Part shown: positions 7,667 through 16,680 of the stretch, piece after piece
How the letters are laid out: each line of letters begins with the position of its first letter
How positions within the stretch are numbered: position 1 is the first letter of the stretch
Source: Micromonospora rubida
Lineage (GTDB): Bacteria; Actinomycetota; Actinomycetes; Mycobacteriales; Micromonosporaceae
Length of the DNA: 64,000 nt
Direction of reading: 5' to 3'
Assembly (NCBI RefSeq): GCF_009908295.1
Contig: NZ_JAAALO010000013.1
Span: forward strand, 1-64,000
Program-made: the position numbers and the translations under genes
Notes under the pieces: generated by a model
Told to the model about the DNA's origin: nothing
The model's database searches: none
Seen by the model: only the letters and a program-made list of their open reading frames with translations

Positions 7667-10366
7667 ATGATCGGGGCCGCCCGCCGGGTGCGGGCCTTCG
7701 GCGGGCAGTTCCTGCTGCTGGGCGTGCTGGCCCTGGTGGCCGTGCTGCTGGTCACCGGGATTCCCCGCGTCGCCGACCGACTCGTGCAGCAGGGCCTTCG
7801 GGAGTACGTGGCCGGCCGCCCGGCCGCCGAGCGGGACCTGACCCGGAGCACCGAGGAGGTGCCGGTCGAGGAGGGCCAGGGGTCGATCAGCGCGACGCGG
7901 GGCCGCGACCTCGACGCGTTCGAGGCTGCCATGCCGCCCCCGGTCCGGGCCGCCGTCCAGAGCCGCTGGTACGTCGCGGAGACCGCGTTCGGCGGGCTGA
8001 CCGGGCCGGACCTGGCGGCGAAGAATCTCTTCGTCAAATCCCGGCTGCGCGTGATGCCCGGCGTCGCGGAGGCGGCCACCCTGGTCGAGGGACGCTGGCC
8101 GGCCGAGGCGACCGGGCCGGGCCGGCCGGTCGAGGTCGCGCTGGGCGCCGACACGGCGCGGAAGGTGAACCTGCGGGCCGGCAGCCGCCTGGGCTGGGCT
8201 GAGAACAAGGGGGACGCACCGCTGTCGCTGCTCGTGGTCGGGGTCTTCGAGCCGACCCGACCGGCGGACGGGATCTGGGACACGCTGCCGCCGGTCCTGC
8301 GGGTGACCGAACCGGCCGGCGACGGGCAGCCGTACGAGATTGTGGTGGTGACCGGCGGCGCCGGCCTGGACGCGGTGGCCGCCACCGGCGGGCCGGTCCG
8401 GTTCTCCTGGCGGTACCGGCTGGGCGGCGACGGCATGGACGTCGCCGACGTGCGCGGCGTCATCGACGGCGTGCGGCGGCTGGTCCGCGACTCCCCGCCA
8501 GGGCTGAGCGTCACCCAGGCGATGGACGTCCCGTTGCAGCAGTTCCTCGACGCCGTCTCCGCCGCGCGGACGCTGCTCGCGGTGATCTCCGCGGGGGTGC
8601 TCGCCACGCTGGCCGGGTTGATCGGGCTCGCCGCCCGGCTCGCGGCCCGCCGCCGGGAGACCGAGTTCGCCCTGCTGGTCGCCCGGGGCGGCGCACCGGC
8701 CGGTGGCGCGCTGCGCAGCCTCGCCGAGTCGCTGCTGGTCGTCCCGCCGGCCGCGGCGATGGGCTGGCTGCTCGGCCGGCTGCTGCCCGGCTCCGGCGGC
8801 GGGGCGGTCTGGGTGGCCCTGGTCACGGCAGCCCTGGCCACCCTGGCCCTGCCGCTGGCCACGCTGGCCGTCTCGGCGGTCTCGGCAGCCCCGGGCGGCC
8901 GGCGCGACCTGGTGACCGCCCGCCCGGGTGGCCGCCGGCTGACCGTGGAACTGCTGGTCGTGGTGCTGGCCGTGCTGGCCGTCGTGCTGCTGCGGCGCCG
9001 GGGCCTGACCCCGGGGTCGGTCGATCCGCTGCTGATCTCCGTGCCGGTGCTGCTGGCCGTCGCGGCGGCGGTGCTCACGCTGCGGATCTATCCCTGGCCG
9101 CTGCGGCTGCTGAGCCGGGTCGCCGCCCGGTTGCGGGGCAGCGTGACGTTCCTCGGCGCCGCCCGGGCGAGCCGGTCGGCCGCCACCGCGCCGGTGGTCG
9201 TCGTGGTGGTGGCGATCGCCACGGCGGCGTTCTGCGCCGTCGTGGCCACCGGCATCGAGGCCGGTCGGGACCGGACGGCGACGCTGGCCGTGCCGGCGTC
9301 CGCGCTGGTCGACGGCGAGCGGCTCGCCCCCGACACCGGTGCCGCGCTCCGGGCCCTGCCCGGCGTCCGGCAAGCCACCCCGGTCGTGCGGGACACCGCG
9401 CTGCGGATCGCCCAGCCGCGCGGCGCCGACGCGGGGCTCGCCGCCGTCACCGTGCTGCTGGTCGACGGGCCCGGGCTCGCCGAGGCGGCCCGGGACGCCG
9501 GGCTGGCGGTGTCGGTGCCCCCGCAACTTCGGGGCGGCCCAGCCCAGGGGCCGGCACCCGCGCTGGTCTCCCCGGCGCTCGCCGCCGACCTGGCCCGCAA
9601 GGGTCTAGACGGCTCGGCCCTGGTGTCCGTGCAGGGACGCGGCTACCTGTTCCGGGTGGCCGGCACGGCGGACGGCTTCCCGCTCGTCCCGTCCGCCACC
9701 GACCGGTTCGTGGTGCTGCCCTGGCAGGCGCTGCCCGGCGCGGACCCGACCGGCCCGGTGCCGACGGCCTTCCTGGTCTCCGGCGACGGGTTCGACGTGG
9801 AGGCGCTGCGGCAGGCGGGCGACGAGGGGCAGCGTCGCTACCAGACCGGCGGCACCGTCGTCGCGGGGGAGCGACCGCGCGGCGCCGAGGTGACCACCTG
9901 GCGGGGCGCCCGCGACTCCCTCGGCGAGGGCGGCGCGAACGGACTGCTGTTCTTCGGTTTCGCCGCCGGGGCGGGCGGCGGGGCCGTCCTCGGCCTGCTG
10001 GCGATCGCCTTCGCGGTGCTCGCCGGGGCGCGGGCCCGGGGGCAGGTGCTGTCCCGGCTGCGCACCCTCGGCCTGTCCCGCCGCCAGTGGCGCGCGTTGC
10101 TGCTGGTCGAGCTGACGCCGCTGGTCGCCGCCGCGCTGCTCACCGGCGCGGTGACGGGCGCGCTGCTGCCCCTGCTGCTCACCCCGGTGCTCGGGCTGGC
10201 CGCGTTCACCGGGGGCACACCGGTCCGGGTCGCGTTCTCACCCGGGCTGGTCGCCGCCGTGCTAGTGGTCGGCGCGGTGGCGCTGGCCCTCGCGGTGACC
10301 GTGGAGACGCTGAACAACCGCCGGCTGCGCCTCGGTGAGGTGCTGCGGCTCGGAGAGGAGAGCTGA
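7667..10366 (+). CDS. FtsX-family ABC transporter permease
   Basis: 899-residue FtsX-superfamily permease, second gene of the exporter operon. The start is the ATG at 7667 (MIGAARRVRAFGGQ), preceded by a GGGGCGGG stretch. No in-frame GTG nearer the 150-base gap after the first permease fits better. The first membrane helix is at about 13-32, then an extracytoplasmic region. Central helices include the coupling motif EFALLVARGGAPAGGALRSL and further helices rich in Val and Leu. A C-terminal FtsX block has LSRLRTLGLSRRQWRALLLVE. The stop TGA is one base from the ATG of the ATPase gene, so translation is coupled. It probably forms a heterodimer with the first permease. Confidence 0.85.
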   Translation: MIGAARRVRAFGGQFLLLGVLALVAVLLVTGIPRVADRLVQQGLREYVAGRPAAERDLTRSTEEVPVEEGQGSISATRGRDLDAFEAAMPPPVRAAVQSRWYVAETAFGGLTGPDLAAKNLFVKSRLRVMPGVAEAATLVEGRWPAEATGPGRPVEVALGADTARKVNLRAGSRLGWAENKGDAPLSLLVVGVFEPTRPADGIWDTLPPVLRVTEPAGDGQPYEIVVVTGGAGLDAVAATGGPVRFSWRYRLGGDGMDVADVRGVIDGVRRLVRDSPPGLSVTQAMDVPLQQFLDAVSAARTLLAVISAGVLATLAGLIGLAARLAARRRETEFALLVARGGAPAGGALRSLAESLLVVPPAAAMGWLLGRLLPGSGGGAVWVALVTAALATLALPLATLAVSAVSAAPGGRRDLVTARPGGRRLTVELLVVVLAVLAVVLLRRRGLTPGSVDPLLISVPVLLAVAAAVLTLRIYPWPLRLLSRVAARLRGSVTFLGAARASRSAATAPVVVVVVAIATAAFCAVVATGIEAGRDRTATLAVPASALVDGERLAPDTGAALRALPGVRQATPVVRDTALRIAQPRGADAGLAAVTVLLVDGPGLAEAARDAGLAVSVPPQLRGGPAQGPAPALVSPALAADLARKGLDGSALVSVQGRGYLFRVAGTADGFPLVPSATDRFVVLPWQALPGADPTGPVPTAFLVSGDGFDVEALRQAGDEGQRRYQTGGTVVAGERPRGAEVTTWRGARDSLGEGGANGLLFFGFAAGAGGGAVLGLLAIAFAVLAGARARGQVLSRLRTLGLSRRQWRALLLVELTPLVAAALLTGAVTGALLPLLLTPVLGLAAFTGGTPVRVAFSPGLVAAVLVVGAVALALAVTVETLNNRRLRLGEVLRLGEES

Positions 10367-10367
10367 G

Positions 10368-11360
10368 ATGACAGCCACCGTGGAGGCGTCCGCCGTACCG
10401 GACCTGGCCGCCCTGCAGCAGCGGGCCGCGCAACGCGCGGCCGAGCGGGCCGGCGGACAGGACCGGCTGCGCGGGCACATCGTCTGCGACGGCCTGGTGC
10501 GGATCTTCAAGTCCGACGGCATCGAGGTGGTCGCGTTGCAGGGCCTCGACCTGGTCATCGACCGGGGCGAGCTGGTCGCGATCGTCGGGGCGTCCGGGTC
10601 GGGCAAGTCGACCCTGTTGAACATCCTGTCCGGGCTGGACACCCCGACCGCCGGCATCGCCCGGGTCGCCGAGTACGACCTGCTCGCCCTCTCCGCGCGC
10701 CGCAGGCTCAGCTACCGGCGGGAGATGGCCGGCTTCGTCTGGCAGCAGACCGGGCGCAACCTGCTGCCCTACCTGACCGCCTTGGAGAACGTCGAGCTGC
10801 CGATGAAGCTGGCCGGGCGGCGCGGGCGGCGGGTCCGCCGGGACCGGGCCCGGGAGCTGCTCGACACGGTCGGCGTGGGCCACCTCGCCGACCGGCGGCC
10901 GGGGCAGCTCAGCGGCGGGGAGCAGCAGCGCTGCGCGATCGCGGTGGCGGTGGCCAACGACCCGGAGGTGCTCTTCGCCGACGAGCCGACCGGCGAGCTG
11001 GACGAGGCCACCGGCGCCGAGGTCTTCGCCGCGCTGCGGCAGATCAACGCGGAGCTGGGGGTGACGGTGGTGGTGGTGACCCACGACCACGCCGTGGCCA
11101 CCCAGGTCCGCCGGACCGTCGCGATCCGCGACGGCCGGACCTCCTCCGAGGTACGCCGCACCGCCCGGATCGGCGCGGACGGCGCCACCGAGCTGGTCAG
11201 CGAGGAGTACGCGGTGCTCGACCGCGCCGGCCGGATGCAGCTTCCGGCGTCCTTCGTGGACACGCTGGCCCTGCGCGACCGGGTACGACTCAGCCTGGAA
11301 CCCGACCACATCGAGGTGCGGCCGGGCGACCGGGCCGACGCCGAACGGAGTGACGCATGA
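10368..11360 (+). CDS. ABC transporter ATPase with C-terminal AbrB-like extension
   Basis: 330-residue ATP-binding subunit of the FtsX-type exporter. Walker A is GASGSGKST (about 74-82), the signature LSGGEQQR near 184, Walker B is VLFADEPTGELD, and the H-loop is VVTHDH. The family (LolD/MacB type) usually ends near residue 230-250. Here residues about 281-320 add a segment with the pattern LDRAGRMQLP, then LALRDRVRLSL and IEVRP, resembling the SpoVT/AbrB swapped-hairpin fold. That similarity is by eye. The ATG at 10368 follows GGAGAGGAG and starts one base after the permease stop. The next ATPase gene overlaps its end by ATGA. Confidence 0.88.
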   Translation: MTATVEASAVPDLAALQQRAAQRAAERAGGQDRLRGHIVCDGLVRIFKSDGIEVVALQGLDLVIDRGELVAIVGASGSGKSTLLNILSGLDTPTAGIARVAEYDLLALSARRRLSYRREMAGFVWQQTGRNLLPYLTALENVELPMKLAGRRGRRVRRDRARELLDTVGVGHLADRRPGQLSGGEQQRCAIAVAVANDPEVLFADEPTGELDEATGAEVFAALRQINAELGVTVVVVTHDHAVATQVRRTVAIRDGRTSSEVRRTARIGADGATELVSEEYAVLDRAGRMQLPASFVDTLALRDRVRLSLEPDHIEVRPGDRADAERSDA

Positions 11361-12079
11361 CCGAGCAGCCGTTTTCACGTCCGACGGCCACCGTCACCAC
11401 CATCGAGGAGGTGGTGCGGGTGACCGGTTTGAGCCGTACTTTCGGCCGGGGCGAGCGTGCCGTGCACGCCGTCCGGGACGTCTCGTTCACCGCCGGCAAG
11501 GGCGAGCTGGTCGCCGTGCAGGGGCGGTCGGGTGCCGGCAAGACCACCCTGCTGAACCTGGTCGGCGGCCTGGACCGGCCGGACTCCGGGCAGGTCCGGG
11601 TGGCCGGGCACGACCTCGGCGCGGCCGGCGAGCGGGAGTTGCTGCGGCTGCGCCGGGGCACCATCGGCTTCGTCTTCCAGACCTTCGGGCTGATTCCGAT
11701 CCTCTCCGCCGCCGAGAACGTCGGGGTGCCGCTGCGGCTGGCGAAGGTGCCCGCCGCCGAGCGGGAGGAGCGGGTGTCGGTGCTGCTGGAGCTGGTCGGG
11801 TTGGGCGGGCACGCCGCGCAGCGCCCGTACGAGCTCTCCGGCGGGCAGCAGCAGCGGGTGGCGCTGGCCCGGGCCCTGGCCAACGAGCCGGACCTGCTGA
11901 TCGCCGACGAGCCCACCGGCCAGCTCGACTCGGAGACCGGCCGGTCGATCATGGATCTGCTCCGGGCGGTGGTGCACGCGCGCGGGATGACCGCGCTGGT
12001 CGCCACGCACGACCCGGCCCTCATCGAGCTGGCCGACCGCACCCTGACCCTCCGCGACGGCCACCTCCTCCCCACCTGA
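11357..12079 (+). CDS. ABC transporter ATPase (MacB/LolD type)
   Basis: 240-residue ATP-binding subunit, last gene of the four-gene exporter operon, overlapping the preceding ATPase by four bases (ATGA). Walker A is GRSGAGKTT, the signature is LSGGQQQR, Walker B is LLIADEPTGQLD, and the H-loop is VATHDP. It has the standard LolD/MacB length with no extension. The two ATPases and two permeases probably assemble as a heteromeric exporter energised in the cytoplasm. A 20-bp hairpin (12134-12202) closes the operon. Confidence 0.9.
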   Translation: MTEQPFSRPTATVTTIEEVVRVTGLSRTFGRGERAVHAVRDVSFTAGKGELVAVQGRSGAGKTTLLNLVGGLDRPDSGQVRVAGHDLGAAGERELLRLRRGTIGFVFQTFGLIPILSAAENVGVPLRLAKVPAAEREERVSVLLELVGLGGHAAQRPYELSGGQQQRVALARALANEPDLLIADEPTGQLDSETGRSIMDLLRAVVHARGMTALVATHDPALIELADRTLTLRDGHLLPT

Positions 12080-12133
12080 CCCAACTCCACCCCCCGGCCC
12101 TCACCCTCACCCTCGCCCTCGCCCTCGCCCTCA

Positions 12134-12202
12134 CGATCTTGCGCTTGCGGCCCTCAGGATGGGTGTTTCGCCCCATGTGTCGGGGCCGCAAGTGCAAGAT
12201 CG
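12134..12202. terminator. 20-bp imperfect hairpin between convergent genes
   Basis: The left arm 12134-12153 (CGATCTTGCGCTTGCGGCCC) pairs with 12182-12202 with one mismatch, leaving a 28-base loop. It sits between the ABC operon end and a convergent minus-strand gene and could terminate both. There is no U-tract. A CCTCAC/CCTCGC run of low complexity precedes it (12097-12132). Confidence 0.7.
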
Positions 12203-12220
12203 CGGCGGGAGGGGGCGGGG

Positions 12221-12625
12221 TCAGTGGGCAGTGGGGCTGGGCGGGAGCGAGCCGGTCAGCGGGACCAGCAGGCAGCCGAGCAGGGCGAGGAACAGCCCCG
12301 CACCGGGACCGGAGGACACCACGCCGTGCTCCGGGGCGTACGGGTCGGTGGCCGTGAGGAGCCAGCCCACCCCCGTGAGGCTGCCGCAGCTCAGCGCGTT
12401 GCCGAGCAGGAACCCCCGGCTGGCCTGCCGCCAGGCGGACCGCGCGGGGAGAGCCAGCGACGCCACCGAGGCGAGGCCGCCGCCCAGCGCCAGGGGCAGC
12501 ACGACGAACGACAGCTCGAAGCCGAGTCGCAGCGTCACCTGGTCCGGGTGGACCGTGCGCCAGAAGGGCAGCACCATCGCGGCGCCCACCGCGCCCCAGC
12601 CCCCGAGGAGCAGGACCCCGCCCAC
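12221..12625 (-). CDS. Small integral membrane protein, unknown function
   Basis: 134-residue hydrophobic protein from a GTG at 12625; no better start is visible and the ribosome site is poor. About four membrane segments can be seen: near 1-19 (VLLLGGWGAVGAAMVLPF), 36-60 (LSFVVLPLALGGGLASVAS), 70-91 (FLLGNALSCGSLTGVGWLL) and 107-127 (AGLFLALLGCLLVPLTG). The family is not recognised. It is convergent with the ABC exporter operon and followed by an acetyltransferase gene on the same strand 87 bases upstream. There is no direct indication of function. Confidence 0.6.
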   Translation of the reverse strand: MGGVLLLGGWGAVGAAMVLPFWRTVHPDQVTLRLGFELSFVVLPLALGGGLASVASLALPARSAWRQASRGFLLGNALSCGSLTGVGWLLTATDPYAPEHGVVSSGPGAGLFLALLGCLLVPLTGSLPPSPTAH

Positions 12626-12711
12626 AGGGCGGTAGTCGAGGCTGGCCGGAGACGCATGAAGGTCAATGTATCGGGTGGGGCGTCCGGTCGCGGTCCGCCG
12701 ACGGTGGACCG

Positions 12712-13164
12712 TCAGAGGGCGAGCTTCATGCCCTCGTGGCTGGCGACGAAGCCGAGGTTGCGGTAGAAGCGGTGGGCGTCCGCGCGGGTCTTGTCCGTGG
12801 TGAGCTGCACCAGCGCACAGCCGCGCCGCTCGGCCTGGTCGATCGCCCAGCGCATCATCTCCCGCCCCAGCCCCTGTCCGCGGCGGTCCGCGCGCACCCG
12901 CACCGCCTCGATGAGCGATCGCTCGGCCCCGTGCCGGCCGAGCCCGGGGATGTAGGTGATCTGCATGCAGCCCACCAGTGCTCCGTCGTCGTCGGCCACC
13001 ACGAGGTGGTTGCGGGGGTCGGCGGAGATGTCCGCGAACGCGCTCTCGTACGCCTCGTCGACCTCGGTGAAGTCGCGGGCCTTGCCCAGCACGTCGTCGG
13101 CCAGCAGGGCGATGATGGCCGGCAGGTCGGCCCGGACCGCCTCCCGGAAGATCACGGTATGCAT
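12712..13164 (-). CDS. GNAT family N-acetyltransferase
   Basis: 150-residue GNAT. An N-terminal IFREAVRADLPAIIALL strand-helix is followed by the acetyl-CoA loop VRVRADRRGQGLGREMM near 95-110 (the Q/RxxGxG/A motif), then RFYRNLGFVASHEGMKL at the C-terminus. Close relatives are usually annotated only as GNAT; the acceptor is unknown. The ATG at 13164 is chosen over an upstream in-frame start (13230) because conservation starts at MHTVIFRE. CAGGCT lies at -12 to -7, which could act as a weak -10 or as a weak ribosome site. Confidence 0.85.
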   Translation of the reverse strand: MHTVIFREAVRADLPAIIALLADDVLGKARDFTEVDEAYESAFADISADPRNHLVVADDDGALVGCMQITYIPGLGRHGAERSLIEAVRVRADRRGQGLGREMMRWAIDQAERRGCALVQLTTDKTRADAHRFYRNLGFVASHEGMKLAL

Positions 13165-13314
13165 GTCGTCAGCCTGGCACAGCGACCCGGGGCGATGCCC
13201 CGGCGGCCTGGTTGCCGGCAGGGGCAGCATGAGGAAAGCCGACGTGCGATGGATGCGGGCGCTGCTGAAGGAGCGACAGGATGACCTTGCCGTAGTCGGA
13301 CTGCTTGCGAGCCG

Positions 13315-14898
13315 TCAGCGGGCCGGGCAGCGCAGCCCCTCCCGGGGCACCGTCAGCGAGATCAGGTACGCGTCCACCGCATCGGTCACGCAGCTCGTCT
13401 GCGGGTACGCCGTGTGCCCCTCGCCCTCCCAGGTCAGCACCCGGCCCACGCCCAGCATCGAGGCCAGCTTCGGGGTCTGCTCGTACGGCGTCGCCGGGTC
13501 GCCGGTCGTGCCCACCACCACGATGGGCGGCGCGCCGACGGCCTTGCCGGTCGGGTACGGGTCCCGCCCACCCGGCCACTCGACGCAGCCGAGCATGCCC
13601 ACGGCCAACGCCGGGCCGAACAGCGGGTACTTCTCCCGCCACTGCGACTGGAGCTCACGGACCCGCTGCAGGGTCGGCTTCTCCGACTCGTCGGTGCAGT
13701 TGACCGCGAGGTTGGCGTCGAACAGGTTCGAGTAGCGCCCGTCGTCCTCCCGCCCCGCGTACGCGTCGGCCAGCTGGAACACCTCGGTCGGGTCGCCGCC
13801 GTCGAGCCGGTCGATCGCCTGGGCCAACTCCTGCCAGCCCGACTCGGTGTAGAGCGAGGAGATGACCGCGTAGAAGACCCAGCCCGCGGTGGCCTCCCGG
13901 CCGTCCGCCGCCTTAACCGGGGAGGCCTTGGCCTTGTCGATCGCCGAGGTCACCGCGGCCCGGGCGTCCGGGGCGAGAGGGCAGCGCCCGGTGTTGGCCG
14001 TGCACCACCGGGTGAAGTTGTCGAACGCTCGCTCGAAGCCCTTCGCCTGGCTCTCCGAGCCGGCCACCAGATCCTGCGTCGGGTCCACCGCCCCGTCGAG
14101 CACCAGGGCCCGGACCCGGGACGGGTAGAGCTGGGCGTACGTCGCCCCGAGCAGGGTGCCGTAGGAGTAGCCGAGGTAGGTCAGCTTGTCGTCGCCGACC
14201 GCCGCGCGCACCGCGTCCATGTCCCGGGCGGCCTGCTCGGTGCCGTAGAGCGGGAGCTGGTCGCCGTACTTGTCGCCACAGCCGCGCCCGATCCGCTGGT
14301 TCAGCGCGACGAACCCGTCGAAGGACGCCTGGGACTCCGGGTCCGGGTCGTAGCCGAAGCTGGCGTCCAGGTCGGCGTCGGGGATGCACTTCACCGGGCT
14401 GGACCGGGCCACCCCACGCGGGTCGAACCCGACGATGTCGAACCGCTCGGTGACCGACGGGGGCAGCCCCCCGAACGCCGAGCCGAAGGAGAGGTAGACG
14501 GCCGTGTCCACTCCGGAGCCACCGGGGCCGCCCGGGTTGATCACGAGCGAGCCGATCCGGTCCCGCTGCTTCGTGGACCGGGCCCGCAGCAGGGCGATCT
14601 CGAAGGTCTCCCCGGTGCCCGGGCCGGCCGTGGCGCCGGTGCCGGAGCCCCAGTTGCGCGGCACGGCGATCCGCGTGCACTCGTACCGCATGTCGGGTGC
14701 GCCCCGGCCCACCAACTCGTCGGCCACCTCCGGGCAGGCCCGCCAGGTCGGCGCGACACCCGTCGGCGCGGCCTCGCCCTCGGTCTCGGTGCGCGGTGCG
14801 AACGCCGGCATCGTGCAGCCGGCGGCGACCACCGCCGCCGAGACGAGCCCGGCGAGGGTCAGCCGGACTCGGCGGATCCGGTCGGGAAAGCGGGTCAC
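13315..14898 (-). CDS. Secreted lipoprotein alpha/beta hydrolase, tripeptidyl-aminopeptidase-like
   Basis: 527-residue serine hydrolase of the TAP/SCO family that removes tripeptides or other N-terminal groups outside the cell. Residues 1-27 are a signal peptide with lipobox VAAGC, so Cys28 would be lipidated and anchor the enzyme on the outer face of the membrane. The oxyanion region is NPGGPGGSG (121-129), the nucleophile is Ser245 in GYSYGT, the acid is Asp467 in GTTGDPATP, and the base is His495 in GEGHTAY. The C-terminal TAP-like domain covers about 420-527. The start has a GAGAGG ribosome site. The exact substrate specificity cannot be deduced. Confidence 0.92.
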   Translation of the reverse strand: MTRFPDRIRRVRLTLAGLVSAAVVAAGCTMPAFAPRTETEGEAAPTGVAPTWRACPEVADELVGRGAPDMRYECTRIAVPRNWGSGTGATAGPGTGETFEIALLRARSTKQRDRIGSLVINPGGPGGSGVDTAVYLSFGSAFGGLPPSVTERFDIVGFDPRGVARSSPVKCIPDADLDASFGYDPDPESQASFDGFVALNQRIGRGCGDKYGDQLPLYGTEQAARDMDAVRAAVGDDKLTYLGYSYGTLLGATYAQLYPSRVRALVLDGAVDPTQDLVAGSESQAKGFERAFDNFTRWCTANTGRCPLAPDARAAVTSAIDKAKASPVKAADGREATAGWVFYAVISSLYTESGWQELAQAIDRLDGGDPTEVFQLADAYAGREDDGRYSNLFDANLAVNCTDESEKPTLQRVRELQSQWREKYPLFGPALAVGMLGCVEWPGGRDPYPTGKAVGAPPIVVVGTTGDPATPYEQTPKLASMLGVGRVLTWEGEGHTAYPQTSCVTDAVDAYLISLTVPREGLRCPAR

Positions 14899-14933
14899 CG
14901 GCGCGCCTCTCGTGGTCGGGTCGACGGCTCAGG

Positions 14934-16046
14934 CTACGCCCGGCCCGGGACGGCCTCGGCGGTTGCCGCCGGATCGCCGCGCAGGACCTGGTCCACGTCG
15001 TACCTGATCGGGCGGTCGAGCTGGTCGTAGCCGCAGGACCGGGGGTCGCGGTCGGGCCGCCAGCGGACGAACCGGGCGGTGTGCCGGAGCCGGTCACCCT
15101 CCATCGCGTCGTAGCCCACCTCGGCCACCAGCTCCGGGCGCAGCGGCTCCCACTCCAGGTTCTTCGCCCCCGTCCACCGGCTCACCCCGCCGGGGATGCG
15201 CTGGCCGCGCTCGTGGTCGCCATGCGCCCAGGGGTGCTCGTCGCCGACCTCCCGGTAGGGGGCCAGCTCGTCCAGCAGCTCCGCGCGACGGGCCGCCGTG
15301 AACGAGGAGCTGACCCCGATGTGGTGCAGGACGCCGGCCTCGTCGTAGAGGCCGAGCAGCAGCGAGCCGACCACCGGCCCGGTCTTGTGCCAGCGGAATC
15401 CGGCCACCACCACGTCGGCCGTGCGGGCGTGCTTGACCTTGAACATCAACCGCTTGCCCGGCTCGTACGGCAGGTCGGCCGGCTTGACGATGAGCCCGTC
15501 GAGCCCCGCGCCCTCGAACACGTCGAACCAGCGGCGGGCCGTCTCCGGATCTGTGGTGACCTGGGTGACGTGCACCGGCGGGCGGACCCCGGCCAGGGCC
15601 TGCTCCAGCCGGGCCCGGCGCTGCGGATACGGCTGGTCGGTCAGCAGCTCGTCGTCGAGGGCGAGCAGGTCGAAGGCGACGAAGTCGGCCGGGGTGGTCT
15701 CGGCCAGCAGCCTCACCCGGGACGCGGCGGGGTGGATGCGCTGGGCGAGCAGCTCGAAGTCGAGCCGGGGCTGGCCGTCCGGGCCGTCGCGCCGGATCAC
15801 GATCAGCTCGCCGTCGACGGCGCAGCGCTCGGGGAGCTGCCGCAGCGCCTGCTCGACCACCTCGGGGAAGTAGCGGGTCATCGTCTTGCCGCCCCGGCTG
15901 GCCAGCTCCACCTCGTCGCCGTCGCGGAACACGATGCAGCGGAAGCCGTCCCACTTCGGCTCGTACGTCGTGCCGGGGTCGGTGGGCAGCCGCGACACGG
16001 CCTTGGCCAGCATCGGTTCGACCGGCGGGTTGATCGGCAGGTCCAC
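14934..16046 (-). CDS. ATP-dependent DNA ligase (LigC/LigD ligase-domain type)
   Basis: Seals nicks or ends in DNA using ATP. 370 residues from the GTG at 16046 (VDLPINPPVEPMLAKAV), the N-terminus typical of actinobacterial LigC. The adenylated lysine is Lys31 in EPKWDGFR. Further nucleotidyltransferase motifs are SRGGKTMTRYFPE, VDGELIVI, FVAFDLLAL, EGLIVK-like DGLIVKPADLPYEPG and FKVKH. An OB-fold domain follows to about residue 330. There is no polymerase or nuclease domain. It could work with the LigD-type polymerase at 2758-3786 in end joining or in base-excision repair; both are inferences. The ribosome site is weak. Confidence 0.9.
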   Translation of the reverse strand: MDLPINPPVEPMLAKAVSRLPTDPGTTYEPKWDGFRCIVFRDGDEVELASRGGKTMTRYFPEVVEQALRQLPERCAVDGELIVIRRDGPDGQPRLDFELLAQRIHPAASRVRLLAETTPADFVAFDLLALDDELLTDQPYPQRRARLEQALAGVRPPVHVTQVTTDPETARRWFDVFEGAGLDGLIVKPADLPYEPGKRLMFKVKHARTADVVVAGFRWHKTGPVVGSLLLGLYDEAGVLHHIGVSSSFTAARRAELLDELAPYREVGDEHPWAHGDHERGQRIPGGVSRWTGAKNLEWEPLRPELVAEVGYDAMEGDRLRHTARFVRWRPDRDPRSCGYDQLDRPIRYDVDQVLRGDPAATAEAVPGRA

Positions 16047-16181
16047 GGCGACAGTCAACCAGACGCCACCGACAGTCGTGAGGCGGATCACCGGGGGTGA
16101 GGGGGTGGCCTGTCCCGGCCCGTCCCGATCGTGCCCCGGGGACCGGATGGTGTTTTCGCAGCTCGGAGCTAGTTTCGCCGG

Positions 16182-16400
16182 ATGCGGGAGTGGATCTGCG
16201 GGTGCTGCGGACGCTGGCGGGTCAGCGTCGAGCTGATCCACGGCCGGTACCGCTACCGCCTGGTGCGCCGCTACCCGGCCCGGTTCGGCGGCGGCAAGGA
16301 CGTGCTCGGCGAGGTCGGCACGGTCGTCGAGCTGGACGACCTGCTGCGCCGCCATACCCCGCTCACCCTCGCCGACCTGCACGAGACCGAGGCGGCCTGA
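16182..16400 (+). CDS. Small hypothetical protein with CxxC motif
   Basis: 72-residue protein (MREWICGCCGRWRVSVELIH) of no recognised family. Three cysteines near the N-terminus (CGCC) could bind a metal; the middle is rich in Arg and Tyr (RYRYRLVRRYPARFGG), and the C-terminus is an acidic-hydrophobic helix (VVELDDLLRRH). The ATG at 16182 has no close ribosome site but is preceded at -12 to -7 by TAGTTT, a perfect TANNNT, supporting a leaderless gene and this start. It is divergent from the DNA ligase with 135 bases between starts. The 280 bases after it hold no supported gene. Confidence 0.65.
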   Translation: MREWICGCCGRWRVSVELIHGRYRYRLVRRYPARFGGGKDVLGEVGTVVELDDLLRRHTPLTLADLHETEAA

Positions 16401-16680
16401 CCCGCCCCACGCCGCTCCCCACCGGGCTCCGCTCCGTTGCGCCGCGCGGCCCTGCCGGGTTGCCCCACGCCGTCCTGGGTGCACCGGCTCGCCGTCGTGC
16501 CGGCGACGCACCGCGTCGTAGAGGCGCGGTGCCCACGGGCGCGGGACCACACCGATCCGGTGAAGCTGTGCGGCGCGTCGGTGGCCGAAGGAACGGACAC
16601 CAGTCGTCGTGGTGGTGCGGGCCGCCGGGGTCGCCGACGAGGATCATCGAGCGGTAGGTTCCGACGACAGGGGAGGGACC

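Noticed and set aside
4327..12079. FtsE/FtsX cell-division system
   Set aside because: The permeases are two to three times longer than FtsX and have duplicated domains, two different ATPases are present, and no prfB or smpB neighbours are seen.
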